Below are positions 35,253 to 44,367 of a stretch of DNA of 64,000 nt, in pieces. The notes below the pieces were generated by a model. It did no database searches, was not told where the DNA came from, and worked only from the letters and a program-made list of their open reading frames with translations. A program made the translations under genes and the position numbers. The stretch lies in NCBI GenBank assembly GCA_013298625.1, contig JAAFIF010000048.1:1-64000 (forward strand), written 5' to 3'. This DNA comes from Myxococcales bacterium. Lineage in GTDB: Bacteria; Myxococcota_A; Polyangia; Polyangiales; Ga0077539. How positions within the stretch are numbered: the stretch's first letter is position 1; each line of letters starts with the position of its first letter.

Positions 35253-36290
35253 ATGCGCGCCGTCGTGATCCACCGCCCGGGGGACTACTCGAAGCTCACC
35301 ATCGAAACCCGCCCGGACCCGAGGCCCGAGCCCCACGAGGTCTTGCTTCGCACCCGCGCCTGCGGGGTCAACTACGCGGACTGCATCGTGCGAATGGGGC
35401 TGTACTCGAGCGCGCGCGAGTACGTCGGGTGGCCCATCACGCCGGGCTTCGAGGTCAGCGCGACGGTCGAGGCCGTCGGCAGCGCCGTGCGCGGGCACGC
35501 GGTCGGCGACGAGGTCGTCGCGGTCACGCGGTTCGGCGGGTACGCGACGCGGCTCTGCGTCGATGCAGCACAGGTATTCAAGCCCGCGGCGGGGTGGAGC
35601 GACGCGGAGAGCGCTGGGTTTCCTGCGGTGTTTCTCACTGCGTACTACGCGCTGCGCGAGCTGGCGAACGCGCGCGAGGGCGAGGCGATCCTCGTTCACT
35701 CGTGCGCGGGCGGGGTCGGAACCGCGCTCGCCCAGCTCGGCCGCGCCTTCGGCTGCACCGTCGTCGGCGTCGTCGGCAACCGCGCGAAGATCCCCGTGGC
35801 CTACGCCAACGGCGCGCACCACGTGATCGCTCGGGACGAGGGCGACTGGGCCAGCCGCGCGCGCGCGATCGCGCCGAAGGGCTACGCGATCGCGCTCGAC
35901 GCCAACGGGGTCGACACCCTGCGCAGCTCGTACGACCTGCTCGCGGCGCCAGGGCGACTGGTGGTGTACGGCTTCGCCACGATGCTCCCGCGCGGCGGCG
36001 ACGGACGGCCGCGGTGGGGCAAGCTCGCGATGGACTGGCTACGCACGCCGCGCTTCAATCCCCTGGATTTGACCACGCGAAACCGCAGCGTGCTCGCGCT
36101 CAACCTCAGCTACATGTTCGACGAGCGCGCGCTGCTCGAGCGCTCGATGCGCGCGCTGATGGCGCTCGCGGCGGCGGGCTCGGTGCGCCCTCCCCCCGTT
36201 CGAGAGTTCGCCTTCGACGACGTGCGCGACGCTCACCGCGCGATCGAGTCCGGGACCACCGTCGGAAAGCTGGTCCTCCGCGTGCGTTGA
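35253..36290 (+). CDS. MDR superfamily quinone/zinc-type oxidoreductase
   Basis: The 345-residue medium-chain reductase has the N-terminal GroES-like domain (VLLRTRACGVNYADCIVRMG, PGFEVSATVEAVGSAVRGHA) and a Rossmann nucleotide site HSCAGGVGTALAQLGRAF. The typical catalytic zinc ligands of alcohol dehydrogenases are absent, placing it with the quinone oxidoreductase or VAT-1-like group. The start at 35253 gives the family-typical MRAVVIHRPG. It converges with the large FG-GAP gene, only 1 bp apart. Confidence 0.83.
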   Translation: MRAVVIHRPGDYSKLTIETRPDPRPEPHEVLLRTRACGVNYADCIVRMGLYSSAREYVGWPITPGFEVSATVEAVGSAVRGHAVGDEVVAVTRFGGYATRLCVDAAQVFKPAAGWSDAESAGFPAVFLTAYYALRELANAREGEAILVHSCAGGVGTALAQLGRAFGCTVVGVVGNRAKIPVAYANGAHHVIARDEGDWASRARAIAPKGYAIALDANGVDTLRSSYDLLAAPGRLVVYGFATMLPRGGDGRPRWGKLAMDWLRTPRFNPLDLTTRNRSVLALNLSYMFDERALLERSMRALMALAAAGSVRPPPVREFAFDDVRDAHRAIESGTTVGKLVLRVR

Positions 36291-36291
36291 G

Positions 36292-39200
36292 CTACTGCGC
36301 CGAGACCGAGTTTCCGAAGAGCGAGTATCCGGGCGCGAGCGACGAGGACACCGTCGTGAGCGCGCGCGTGCGGCCTTGGTAGTAGCGCACGGTGTTCAAG
36401 CTCGGCTGGCCGATCAGGATGTCCGAGCGGCCGTCGCCGCTGATGTCTCCGCTGGTGATCGAGAACCCGAGGGACGTCACCGACGCGCCGCCGGTGAGAA
36501 GAACCACGGCGCCCGTGTCGCTCGGCCCCGTCGCGCTGCCCCAGTAGATCACGGTGAACCCGCTGCCCGAGAGCGCGCTCGTGGAGGCCGAGACGACCAC
36601 GTCTGCGAACTGATCGCCGTCGTAGTCACCGACGCCGCCCACCACGTACCCGTGGTTGGCCGCGCTCGGCGCCGCGCCCAACGTGGCGATCGGCGCGCTC
36701 GAGAGCCCCGTCGCAGATCCCCCGTACACGAACGCGCGCGCGGCGTCGTACGCGCCGACGATCACGTCCGCGTAGCCGTCGCCGTTGGTGTCACCAGCGC
36801 AGTCCACGCTGCGTCCGAAGGCCGTGCGCATCGGGTCTGGGCCCGCGAGGGTCGTGGCCGTCATCGCGAGGCCCGTCGCAGAGCCAGGGTAGATGTAGAT
36901 CGCGTTGTTCGCTTCGCTTCCCACGATGAGGTCCGCGTAGCTGTCGCCGTTGATGTCGCAGGCGCGCGCGATGGTCGTGCCGAAGGTCCCGCCGCCGGTG
37001 TAGTCGCGGGCGGGCGTCGCGACGAGGCCCGCGGGCGAGCCCGTGTACACGAGGACGCGATTCGAGCGCGTGGCGACCGCGATGTCTGCGAATCCGTCGC
37101 CGTTGACGTCGCCGATCCCGCGCACGACGTCGCCGAAGCGCGTGACCGCGGCGGGCGCCGCGAGCGTCGCGCTGGCGGTGCTCGGATAGCTCGACCCGTT
37201 GGCGTAGAACACGCTGACGCTTCCAGGAGCGACGCCGGGCGTGCCTGCGATGTAGTCGGTGAGGCCATCACCGTTGACGTCGCCCGCGCTCGAGACAGAG
37301 AAGCCGAACTGCGTGGTACCCAACGGAAGCGTGCTCGCGCCGAGGCCGATGTACTGCACCGCGCGGTTGCTCGTCGGAGCGCCGCCGACCCAGTCACCGA
37401 CGTTGTCTCCGTTGGGGTTGAGCATCACGCCCATCGCGCCTTGCCCCGTCGCGCCGCCGGTGGCGGACACGATGAAGTGCGACGCCGCGCTCGGCGAGGT
37501 GGGAGCGCCGCCCGCGAGCCCGATCACGCGCCAGAAATAGTGGCGGTTGACCGCGAGATCGACGCTGGGCGTCCCGCTCGACCCGGTGAGCGCGAAGGTC
37601 GTCTCGATGCTGGTGCACGTGCGGTTGGTGCAGACTTCGATCGTTCCGCCGGTTTGGCCCGCGGGGAGGACCACGCGAAACACAGGCCTACGATTGGTCA
37701 CCGTCGCGCCCGTCCAAGGAAACACCGGCGTCGGCGGCGTCCGCTCGCACGTCGCGCCCACGAGCCGAAATCCCGCGTCGCACGTGATCGCGCAGCGCCC
37801 CGCCGTGCACGCCGCGGTCGAGTTGGCGACGGGCGAGCAGGTCATCCCGCAGCCGCCGCAGTGCGCCATCGACGTCGCGGTGTTGGTCTCGCAGCCGTTG
37901 GTCGCGTCCGCGTCGCAGTTGCCGAAGCCCGCGCTGCACGCGAAGCCGCACGCCCCCGCGGCGCACGTGAGCGTGGCGTTGGCGCGCGCGGGGCACGCCA
38001 TTCCGCAGCCGCCGCAGTGCGCGGGATTGGTGTTGGTGCTGACCTCGCAGCCGTCGGACCCGAGCATGTTGCAGTCGCCGAAGCCCGCGTTGCACGTGAA
38101 GCCGCAGCCGCCCATCGCGCAGGTCGCCGTCGCGTTGGCGGGCACGGTGCAGCGTCGGTTGCACATCCCGCAGTGCAGCGGGTTGGTGTTGATCTCGATC
38201 TCGCAGCCGTCGACCGCGCTCGCGTTGCAGTTGGCGAAGCCCGCGTTGCACGTCGTGCTGCACACGCTCGCCGCGCACGTGGGGGCGGCGTTGGGCGCAG
38301 GCGCGCAGACCCTTGCGCACGTCCCGCAGTTGTTGACGTTGGCCCGCGTGTCCGTCTCGCAGCCGTTGGAGTTGTCCATGTCGCAGTTGCCCGTGCCCGC
38401 TGCGCAGGCGATCCCGCAGCGCCCCATCACGCACGCGGGCGACGCGCCCATCACGCCTGGGCACACGTTGCCGCACGCGCCGCAGTGGGTGATGTTGGCG
38501 GCGGTGGGCGTCTCGCAGCCGTTGGCCGCGTTGCCGTCGCAGTCGCCGAAGCCCGCGTTGCACGTGACCTGACAGCGACCCATCACGCACGCGCCGACGC
38601 CGTTGACCGCCGCGGGGCACACCGTCCCGCACGCGCCGCAGTTCGTGCGGTCCGTCTGCAGATCCACGCAGCGCGAGGCACAGCGGTCCGGCGTCGGCGC
38701 GACGCAGCCCGAGCCGCAGCGAAACATCGCAGGGCCGCCGTCGCCGGGCATCATCGTGCAGATCGGAGAGGGCTCGACGCAGCGCGTTCCGCACACGCCG
38801 CAGTTGGTGGTGGTGCCGAGGTCGGTCTCGCAGCCGTCCGACGCGTCGCCGTTGCAGTCGCCGCGGTTGGGCATGCACGCGCGGTTGATCACGCAGAGCC
38901 CCGCGAGGCAGCGCGCTGCGCCCGGGTCTACGCCAGGCAAATTGGCGCAATCTCGAAAACACGCACCACAATTACGAGGGTCGACTTGTGTGTCGGTGCA
39001 GCTCGCGCCGCAGACCGTTCGGCACGCGATCTCCGCGGGCGCGTCGGCCATGCTGGCGTCGGCGGCGGCCTCGCGTGCGGCGTCCATGGGGGAGACCACT
39101 CCGGTGTCTTGCACACGAGCGTCGAGCGCGCCTGCGTCGAGGGCGGCGTCCATCGCCACGCTCCCGTCCGCGCGGCTGTCGGCGGCGGCGTCTCGTCGCT

Positions 39201-39339
39201 GCACGTCGGGCAGCTCGGTGCCGACGCACGCGCCCGAGAGCGGGGCGAGCACGGCGAGCAGCATCATGGGAGAGCGCAGGGACGAGAGCGGCTGCGCCTC
39301 GACCGACGACGAACGACCAGAAAGCAAGCGAGTGCGCAT
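36292..39339 (-). CDS. large Cys-repeat/FG-GAP surface lipoprotein
   Basis: The 1015-residue protein is the largest intact gene here. It has a lipoprotein signal with a long n-region (lipobox LSGAC, Cys38) and an Asp/Ala-rich spacer (about 45-105). Six tandem repeats of about 46-48 residues follow (roughly 150-500), each with the pattern DC..ANGCET...HCGACG..C, built on about eight cysteines. A fibronectin-like segment (about 520-620) precedes an FG-GAP propeller (about 625-1000; SSAGDVNGDGLTDYIAG, DINGDSYADLIVGS). It shares this layout with the 678-residue lipoprotein at 49563-51599. The Cys repeats should be disulfide-rich rods. HH-type upstream gene ends 70 bp before its start. Confidence 0.85.
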   Translation of the reverse strand: MRTRLLSGRSSSVEAQPLSSLRSPMMLLAVLAPLSGACVGTELPDVQRRDAAADSRADGSVAMDAALDAGALDARVQDTGVVSPMDAAREAAADASMADAPAEIACRTVCGASCTDTQVDPRNCGACFRDCANLPGVDPGAARCLAGLCVINRACMPNRGDCNGDASDGCETDLGTTTNCGVCGTRCVEPSPICTMMPGDGGPAMFRCGSGCVAPTPDRCASRCVDLQTDRTNCGACGTVCPAAVNGVGACVMGRCQVTCNAGFGDCDGNAANGCETPTAANITHCGACGNVCPGVMGASPACVMGRCGIACAAGTGNCDMDNSNGCETDTRANVNNCGTCARVCAPAPNAAPTCAASVCSTTCNAGFANCNASAVDGCEIEINTNPLHCGMCNRRCTVPANATATCAMGGCGFTCNAGFGDCNMLGSDGCEVSTNTNPAHCGGCGMACPARANATLTCAAGACGFACSAGFGNCDADATNGCETNTATSMAHCGGCGMTCSPVANSTAACTAGRCAITCDAGFRLVGATCERTPPTPVFPWTGATVTNRRPVFRVVLPAGQTGGTIEVCTNRTCTSIETTFALTGSSGTPSVDLAVNRHYFWRVIGLAGGAPTSPSAASHFIVSATGGATGQGAMGVMLNPNGDNVGDWVGGAPTSNRAVQYIGLGASTLPLGTTQFGFSVSSAGDVNGDGLTDYIAGTPGVAPGSVSVFYANGSSYPSTASATLAAPAAVTRFGDVVRGIGDVNGDGFADIAVATRSNRVLVYTGSPAGLVATPARDYTGGGTFGTTIARACDINGDSYADLIVGSEANNAIYIYPGSATGLAMTATTLAGPDPMRTAFGRSVDCAGDTNGDGYADVIVGAYDAARAFVYGGSATGLSSAPIATLGAAPSAANHGYVVGGVGDYDGDQFADVVVSASTSALSGSGFTVIYWGSATGPSDTGAVVLLTGGASVTSLGFSITSGDISGDGRSDILIGQPSLNTVRYYQGRTRALTTVSSSLAPGYSLFGNSVSAQ

Positions 39340-39409
39340 GGTGCGTGATCCTCTACGGAAGCATTACACCAAAGCGCCACACGCGGGCGAGTTCGCGGGG
39401 GCGTACGCC

Positions 39410-40561
39410 TCAGCCCACGGTGTTGGACAGACCGCGCGAGAGGTCATCGACGCTCGCGCGCTTGTCCGCGAACTCTTCAGAGTACGCCCGCAAGAACAGC
39501 TGCGCTTCTTCGTACCGATCGTCGCCGTAGCGCTCGAGCACGAGCTCTTCGCGCAGGCGGTTCATCCGCGCGCCGAGGTCGGTCAACGCGCGGACCGAAG
39601 CGAGCATTTCGTCGCGCTCTTTGATGCTGGTCCAGCCGGGAAGCGCGATCACCTTCGCGCGCGCCACGTCACCGCCGCCCAGGATCACTTTGGTGGGGAC
39701 GAGCGCGAGCACGCGCAAGAGCGGCCGCAGCAGGTCGCAGCGCCCCGCGGCGTTGGCGGCGGCGACGTACGCGTAGAGCGCGCGGTTGGCGGACCGCCAC
39801 AACGGCAAGAGGTTGGGGACGGTGTCGTTGCGGCTCCAGAGCGAGAGCAGCGTCTGCTCCCAGGCTTTGGCGACGCGGTCTTGCGCGCACTCGAGGATGC
39901 GCACCGTCCCTGGCGCGAACAGCCACGAGACGCGCTCGGCTGCGAGGGTGTCTTTGTCCTCTTGCAGGTCGAGCGCGAACAGCCCCGCGAGCGGCGACGC
40001 TCTGCGAAGCGCGCGCAGCACTTGTCGCTCGTCCTCGGCGGCGAGCGCGAACCCGGGCACCGCGCGATGGGCCATCAAGAAGAAGATCCAGTCGCCGTCG
40101 CGCCCTCCCTCGGTCACGGGAAGGATCTCTTTGAGCACGCGGCGCTTCTTGCGCGCGCCGGGCCCGTCGGAGGCGATCGCCGATCGCTCGGCGTCGAGCG
40201 CGGGCAGGTTGCGCACCGCGCCGAGCCAGAAATCAACGGAGCTCTTCGAGAAGGCCGGCGCCCAATCGCCGACGAGCGCTTCGTCCCACACGCGGCCTGC
40301 TTCGCGATGCGCCGCGCGAAGCACAGAGCGCTCGCGGTGCCCGCCGGCCTCGGTGAGCCAGCGCGAGACCGCGACGGCGATGTGCCGCGCGGCGAGCCGC
40401 AAGAACTCGGGCCTCGGCTCGCCGAGGTCGACCGCGCCGCGAACGGCGTCGGCGCGAGAGAAGCCCAAGAGCGCGTCGAGCACCGCGAGCGAGTCGCCCT
40501 CGTCCGCGCTCAAGTGCGTGGCGAGGCCGTGCGCGTTGTCGTAGGGCGTCACCGAGGTCAC
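39410..40561 (-). CDS. unknown protein coupled to a [4Fe-4S] activase-like gene
   Basis: The 383-residue cytosolic protein is alpha-rich, with no recognised family. It has long helices and conserved-looking segments such as FSKSSVDFWLGAVRNLP, EGGRDGDWIFFLMAHRAVPG and ANRALYAYVAAANAAGRC. It begins with GTG whose bases overlap the upstream activase stop (GTGA), implying translational coupling. The pairing suggests that the protein is either the substrate of the iron-sulfur enzyme or part of the same complex. The N-terminal 30 residues are Asp/Ala-rich and may be disordered. Confidence 0.6.
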   Translation of the reverse strand: MTSVTPYDNAHGLATHLSADEGDSLAVLDALLGFSRADAVRGAVDLGEPRPEFLRLAARHIAVAVSRWLTEAGGHRERSVLRAAHREAGRVWDEALVGDWAPAFSKSSVDFWLGAVRNLPALDAERSAIASDGPGARKKRRVLKEILPVTEGGRDGDWIFFLMAHRAVPGFALAAEDERQVLRALRRASPLAGLFALDLQEDKDTLAAERVSWLFAPGTVRILECAQDRVAKAWEQTLLSLWSRNDTVPNLLPLWRSANRALYAYVAAANAAGRCDLLRPLLRVLALVPTKVILGGGDVARAKVIALPGWTSIKERDEMLASVRALTDLGARMNRLREELVLERYGDDRYEEAQLFLRAYSEEFADKRASVDDLSRGLSNTVG

Positions 40562-41169
40562 TTCTCGCCCCGCGTCGAGAGGCGCGTGCGCGCGCCGTGC
40601 ACGGGCCAGCCGTTGATCGTGATCTGTCCGTTCTTCATGCGAAACTCCACGGTGTTCGACTCGTAAAACCTCGGGTCGTCCTGGTGATACCGGCCCGTGA
40701 GAAAGTGCATGCGCTGGTTGTCGCTGCCGATCCAGCGGCGCGCGGTCGAGTGTTGTTCGCGCACGTATTGGCCGTCGACGAGCAGGTCCGTGGCGGCGAG
40801 CAGGGCGTCCACGGCGGGGTCGCGACGCTCGCGCAGCGCTTCGAGCGTGTAGCCCGTGTAGATCATCACGCTGAGCCCCGCCACACGCACTCGCTCGGCG
40901 AACACGCTGAGGCCGTCTGCGTGCGCGAAGGGCTCGCCGCCGAGGAGGCTGACGCCCTCGACGCCGTGCTGCTGTTGCGCGATGGCGCGCTCGGCCAGGG
41001 CGCTCGCGCGCTGTCGGTCGCGCTCGACGAACGGGAGCATCTCGGGGTTGCAGCAGCCCTTGCAGCGCATGGGGCAGCCTTGGACCCAGAGGGCGAAGCG
41101 CTCTCCGGGGCCTTCAGCGCCGGTGCGCTCGATCACGAGCGCGACGTTGATCGTTGGGTCTTCGTCCAT
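40558..41169 (-). CDS. 4Fe-4S single-cluster radical-SAM-like activase
   Basis: The 203-residue protein has a radical SAM CxxxCxxC cluster, GCPMRCKGC (31-39), followed by a GGEP motif (LLGGEPF, 75-81) and MIYTGYTLEALR and TDLLVDGQYV in later strands. The size and order match the NrdG/pyruvate-formate-lyase-activating-enzyme-like group. No glycyl-radical enzyme lies nearby; instead it is coupled by a 4-bp overlap to the unknown 383-residue protein. The target and chemistry are open. The ATG at 41169 is preceded by the 156-residue membrane protein gene, 17 bp upstream. Confidence 0.8.
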   Translation of the reverse strand: MDEDPTINVALVIERTGAEGPGERFALWVQGCPMRCKGCCNPEMLPFVERDRQRASALAERAIAQQQHGVEGVSLLGGEPFAHADGLSVFAERVRVAGLSVMIYTGYTLEALRERRDPAVDALLAATDLLVDGQYVREQHSTARRWIGSDNQRMHFLTGRYHQDDPRFYESNTVEFRMKNGQITINGWPVHGARTRLSTRGEK

Positions 41170-41186
41170 GGGCAACAACCTCGCGC

Positions 41187-41657
41187 TCAGCGCGGCATCA
41201 AGGGCAGCCCGCCGATCCCCTGCGGCGCGCCTCCACCGAAGGGAAACATCGTCACCGCCCACCCCGACACGACCATCAACCCGATGACGACGCCGGCGAT
41301 CATCGCGTATCCGAGCGGCTTGCGGCCGCGCTCGCCGATGCTCGCTCCGACGATCAACGGCAGCGCCACGGGCAAGAGCACGGTCACTGCGAGCAGCGTC
41401 GATGAGCCGCCGCGGGTGAGCCAGCGCACGAACGCCCACTGCACGACGCGCGCGCCTGCGCCGAACATCAGCAGTCCCAAGACGAGGCCCTTGAGCACTT
41501 CTCGAGGCGCCTCGCGGATGCTGCCCGCGGGACGAAGCGGCGTGCGGCTCACCGCCTGCTTCGGCGGCGCCGCTGCGGGCGCGTCTTGTTCGAGCGGCGC
41601 CGCGACGTCGCTGCTCGGTTCGGGGCTGTCGTCGTTGGTCTCTGCCACAGCGCTCAC
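41187..41657 (-). CDS. small membrane protein
   Basis: The 156-residue protein has an acidic/Pro-rich N-terminus (about 1-45) and three hydrophobic helices (about 52-72, 77-97, 105-145: VLKGLVLGLLMFGAG, LLAVTVLLPVALPLIV, YAMIAGVVIGLMVVSGWAVT). The C-terminus is Gly/Pro-rich. I chose the GTG at 41657; longer upstream frames are Arg-rich and cross the divergent promoter region. It precedes the activase gene by 17 bp on the same strand, so it may belong to that operon. Function unknown. Confidence 0.6.
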   Translation of the reverse strand: MSAVAETNDDSPEPSSDVAAPLEQDAPAAAPPKQAVSRTPLRPAGSIREAPREVLKGLVLGLLMFGAGARVVQWAFVRWLTRGGSSTLLAVTVLLPVALPLIVGASIGERGRKPLGYAMIAGVVIGLMVVSGWAVTMFPFGGGAPQGIGGLPLMPR

Positions 41658-41824
41658 AAGTGTAGTCCGCGCACGCGCGAAAACGCGTCGGTGTAAGTCT
41701 CGAGCGGGGACATAGCCAGGGCAGAAAATTCTATTGACCGAACGTGAATCTTGGTCGGGGTTCCGTGCATCGCAGCAGGTAGTGACCTCGCCGAGAGCGC
41801 GGGGGACCGCACGGAGGTGCCGCG

Positions 41825-42379
41825 ATGAAGAGCCCGATCGTTTCGCATTCTGCCGGTGAAATTGCTGCCCGTCTGCGCCGCAACAACGGCGGCTCGCGAG
41901 CGCTGATTGTTGCGAGCGTCGCAACGATCGTTGCGAGCGGCTGCGCCACGACGCAGTCGAACGAGCCGGTCGCGACGGACACCCGAGCGATCGCGTACGA
42001 CGAAGCGCGGGGCCCAGCGACGAGCGCGTCGTCGACGCCGAGGCTCTCGCAGAGCCGCGCGACGATTCAGTGCGACGAGGCTCCGGCGGCGGCCGTGGTG
42101 CGGTGCGCGCAGTGCCCCATCGAGCCGACGCCCGTCGCGGTGGCGCGCAGCTTCTACGCGGCGGAGGCGAGCGTTCAGCGGTGCGTGCGCGACGCGCAGG
42201 CGGTGCGGGTGCGCGGAGAGTTCGTGAGCGCGGGCGTCCCTGTGCGCTTCGACGTGCGCGGCCCCGGCGTGGGAGAGAGCGACGCGCAGTGCCTCCGCGC
42301 GGCGCTGTGCACGATGCGCGTCCCGACCTTTCGAACGCCCTCGGCCATCGTCCGCTTCGAGTACGGGAGCGATCGATGA
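41825..42379 (+). CDS. lipoprotein of unknown function
   Basis: The 184-residue protein carries a long N-terminal region ending in a lipobox VASGC (Cys40). After a short spacer come several cysteines (CDEAP, VVRCAQC, VQRCVRDAQ, QCLRAALC). The C-terminal part, with RVRGEFVSAGVPVRFDVRG then VPTFRTPSAIVRFEYG, resembles a TonB-C/AgmX-like beta module used for envelope energy coupling, but this is only a resemblance. Its stop overlaps the start of the following barrel gene (ATGA), implying joint production. Confidence 0.65.
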   Translation: MKSPIVSHSAGEIAARLRRNNGGSRALIVASVATIVASGCATTQSNEPVATDTRAIAYDEARGPATSASSTPRLSQSRATIQCDEAPAAAVVRCAQCPIEPTPVAVARSFYAAEASVQRCVRDAQAVRVRGEFVSAGVPVRFDVRGPGVGESDAQCLRAALCTMRVPTFRTPSAIVRFEYGSDR

Positions 42380-42984
42380 AGCGCCCTCACGCAGCAGTGG
42401 CAGCGGTCACGATGGCCCTGGCCCTCTCGACGAGCGCGGCGCACGCGCAAGAGCGCTCGACGGACGGAGCGCGCGTCCGCGGGGGATTTTCGCTGGTCGC
42501 GGGCCCGTACGTCCCGCTGGGCGCGAGCGGCGCGGCGACGACCGGGGCCGCGGGCGGCGTCACGCTTCGCATCGGCGCGCAGTTCAACCACTACGTGGGG
42601 CTCTACGTGCAGAGTCAGAACCTCGTGGGCGCGATCGGCGCGCAGTCATCGAGCGGCGCGCTCTCGGGGGCGCTGATGGGGCACAGCCAAAACGCGCTGA
42701 TGGCCAGCTTGACGGTGTTTCATGTGCTCGAGATCGCCGCGGGTCCGAGCTTCGACGTGCTCGCCTTCGGCAACTGCGACAGCGCGTCGCTCTCGTGCGG
42801 CTCCGGCGTCGAGGCCGCGCTCGGAGGGCACGTGCGCACGGCGATCAACCTCGGGGGCTGGGGCCCCACGACGGCGCGGCGCTTCGGGCTGAGCTTGAGC
42901 GCGGATCTGCACCCGACCAAGTACGTCGGTCAGGACGGCGGGCTGCTGGCGCTCACCTTCGGGCTCGGGCTCGACTGGTTTTGA
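42376..42984 (+). CDS. outer-membrane beta-barrel-like protein
   Basis: The 202-residue protein has a Sec signal peptide ending AHAQE, then Gly-rich alternating strands (VRGGFSLVAGPYVPLG, GVTLRIGAQFNHYVGLYVQS, FGLSLSADLHPT) and a C-terminal strand ALTFGLGLDWF that resembles a barrel end signal. A small 8- to 10-stranded outer-membrane barrel is likely. The start overlaps the upstream lipoprotein stop by 4 bp. It converges with the pseudo-receiver gene, 26 bp away. Confidence 0.68.
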   Translation: MKRPHAAVAAVTMALALSTSAAHAQERSTDGARVRGGFSLVAGPYVPLGASGAATTGAAGGVTLRIGAQFNHYVGLYVQSQNLVGAIGAQSSSGALSGALMGHSQNALMASLTVFHVLEIAAGPSFDVLAFGNCDSASLSCGSGVEAALGGHVRTAINLGGWGPTTARRFGLSLSADLHPTKYVGQDGGLLALTFGLGLDWF

Positions 42985-43010
42985 CGAGCGCGCACAGCGG
43001 AAACACCGGC

Positions 43011-44183
43011 TCAGCCTTCGGCGACGACCTTGGCGAGCAAGTGTCGGGCGAGGCCGATGACGATGGTCTTTCCGTCGAAGACGACGTGGACGACGAGGCG
43101 CGGCGTGAGCGGGCTGCGACGGGCGACGTACCAGCGGTCTCCGCGTGCGACGATCGCGTCCTGTGTTTCTGCGCCAAACGCCGAGAGGGTGTTGATCTGC
43201 GCCCACGCTCCTTCGACCTCGCCGACCTCGCCTTTTTGCGCGACGCACACCGCGAGCGTCTCGTCGAACACCGCTGCGCCGACGATGCCGCTCTGGCCCA
43301 TGAGCTGATTGACGAGCTTGGCCGCGCTGCGCAGCTCGTCGCTCGACAAGATGGACGGAGGCGCGGCGACGAGGGCGCTGTTGCTCGAGCGAGGCCGGCC
43401 AGCCATCACCGAGTCGATGGCCACCGTGGGGCCCGAGAAGGCCTGCTGACCGGGCGCGAAGAACGCGCTCGATTCGGGCCACGCGAGCACTGCGTCGAGC
43501 CGTGATTTGATGGCCTTGGCCATGCCCGAGTCGAACGCCTCTCGGGTCATCAAGTCCCACGCGACGAGGATCGCGCCGAAGTGCTTCTTCGTCTGCCGAG
43601 ACTCTTCGAGCACCGCGACGAACTCTTCGCGTGAGATGTTGGGCGCGAGGTCGTGGAGCGTCTCCAAGAACGGCCGTGTGTCGCGCGGGTCTTGCACCCA
43701 CGCGACGCTTCCCGAGACGACGAAGACCCGCGCGACGTCGTCGCCCGCGCGAATGATGACCTCGCCGCCATCGGGGTGATCGAGCGCCATGCGGAGCACC
43801 GCTGCGACCTTGCGGCCCGACGGCGCGCGCACGCGCCACGAGAGCACTTCGAGTCGCGCGACCAGCGCTGGAGCGCTGAAGGGCCCGAGCACGACGTCGT
43901 CGACGCCGATGGCGAGCGCGCGCGGGAGCTGATCGAGCTCGCTCGGGCTGAGCAGCGCCACGAGCGCGCCGCGGCCGATGGCGGCCCACCGCTGCGCGAA
44001 CGCCTTTGCGAACGGCGCGATAGAAGACCAGCGGATGAGCAAGATCGACGGGCTCGACTCAGCCTCGACCGCTGAGAACGCCTCGTCTTCGCTCACCGCG
44101 CAGACGTAGTTGAACTTCGTGCTCGCCGCGGTCGCGACGAGCTTCGCAATCGTTGGATCTCGATCGAACAGAACGACGTTCAT
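43011..44183 (-). CDS. pseudo-receiver/DUF4388-like protein with roadblock-like C-terminus
   Basis: The 390-residue cytosolic protein has a receiver-like N-terminal domain (1-115) with the acidic pair VLFDRDP but Arg51-Trp52 where the phosphoacceptor Asp should be (PSILLIRWSS). A DUF4388/PATAN-like domain (about 120-240) follows (GGEVIIRAGDDVARVFVVSG), then a roadblock/LC7-like domain near 290-390 (LMGQSGIVGAAVFDETLAV, VVHVVFDGKTIVIGLARHLL). Such proteins signal in gliding and development circuits of myxobacteria, but this one should not be phosphorylated. The start at 44183 is an ATG after a 184-bp gap. Confidence 0.68.
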   Translation of the reverse strand: MNVVLFDRDPTIAKLVATAASTKFNYVCAVSEDEAFSAVEAESSPSILLIRWSSIAPFAKAFAQRWAAIGRGALVALLSPSELDQLPRALAIGVDDVVLGPFSAPALVARLEVLSWRVRAPSGRKVAAVLRMALDHPDGGEVIIRAGDDVARVFVVSGSVAWVQDPRDTRPFLETLHDLAPNISREEFVAVLEESRQTKKHFGAILVAWDLMTREAFDSGMAKAIKSRLDAVLAWPESSAFFAPGQQAFSGPTVAIDSVMAGRPRSSNSALVAAPPSILSSDELRSAAKLVNQLMGQSGIVGAAVFDETLAVCVAQKGEVGEVEGAWAQINTLSAFGAETQDAIVARGDRWYVARRSPLTPRLVVHVVFDGKTIVIGLARHLLAKVVAEG

Positions 44184-44301
44184 TCGGCAAAGCCCCTCAC
44201 AGCTCTGGCGTAGCTCCCGTCGACCCCTCTCGGTCGCGCGTTTTCCAGACGATACGCCGCGAGAAGGGCGTTGTCCCTCGGTTGCTCAGCACCGTCTGCG
44301 T

Positions 44302-44319
44302 TTTGCGCGACCGCGCAAA
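44302..44319. promoter_or_regulatory. 18-bp palindrome upstream of the pseudo-receiver gene
   Basis: Perfect 8-bp arms (TTTGCGCG and CGCGCAAA) with a 2-nt spacer lie about 120 bp upstream of the pseudo-receiver start and downstream of the hydrolase stop, both on the minus strand. The shape suits an operator or a small terminator stem; no T-run follows. Confidence 0.35.
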
Positions 44320-44367
44320 GCTAGCACCCGATGAGCCGCGCTGATTTTGCACCGCGCAGCGAGCGGA

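Noticed and set aside
36376..39348. A plus-strand open frame of about 990 residues opposite the Cys-repeat lipoprotein
   Set aside because: The minus strand has a full lipoprotein with clear Cys repeats; the opposite frame is Arg/Ala/His-rich and repeats only because the coding strand repeats.
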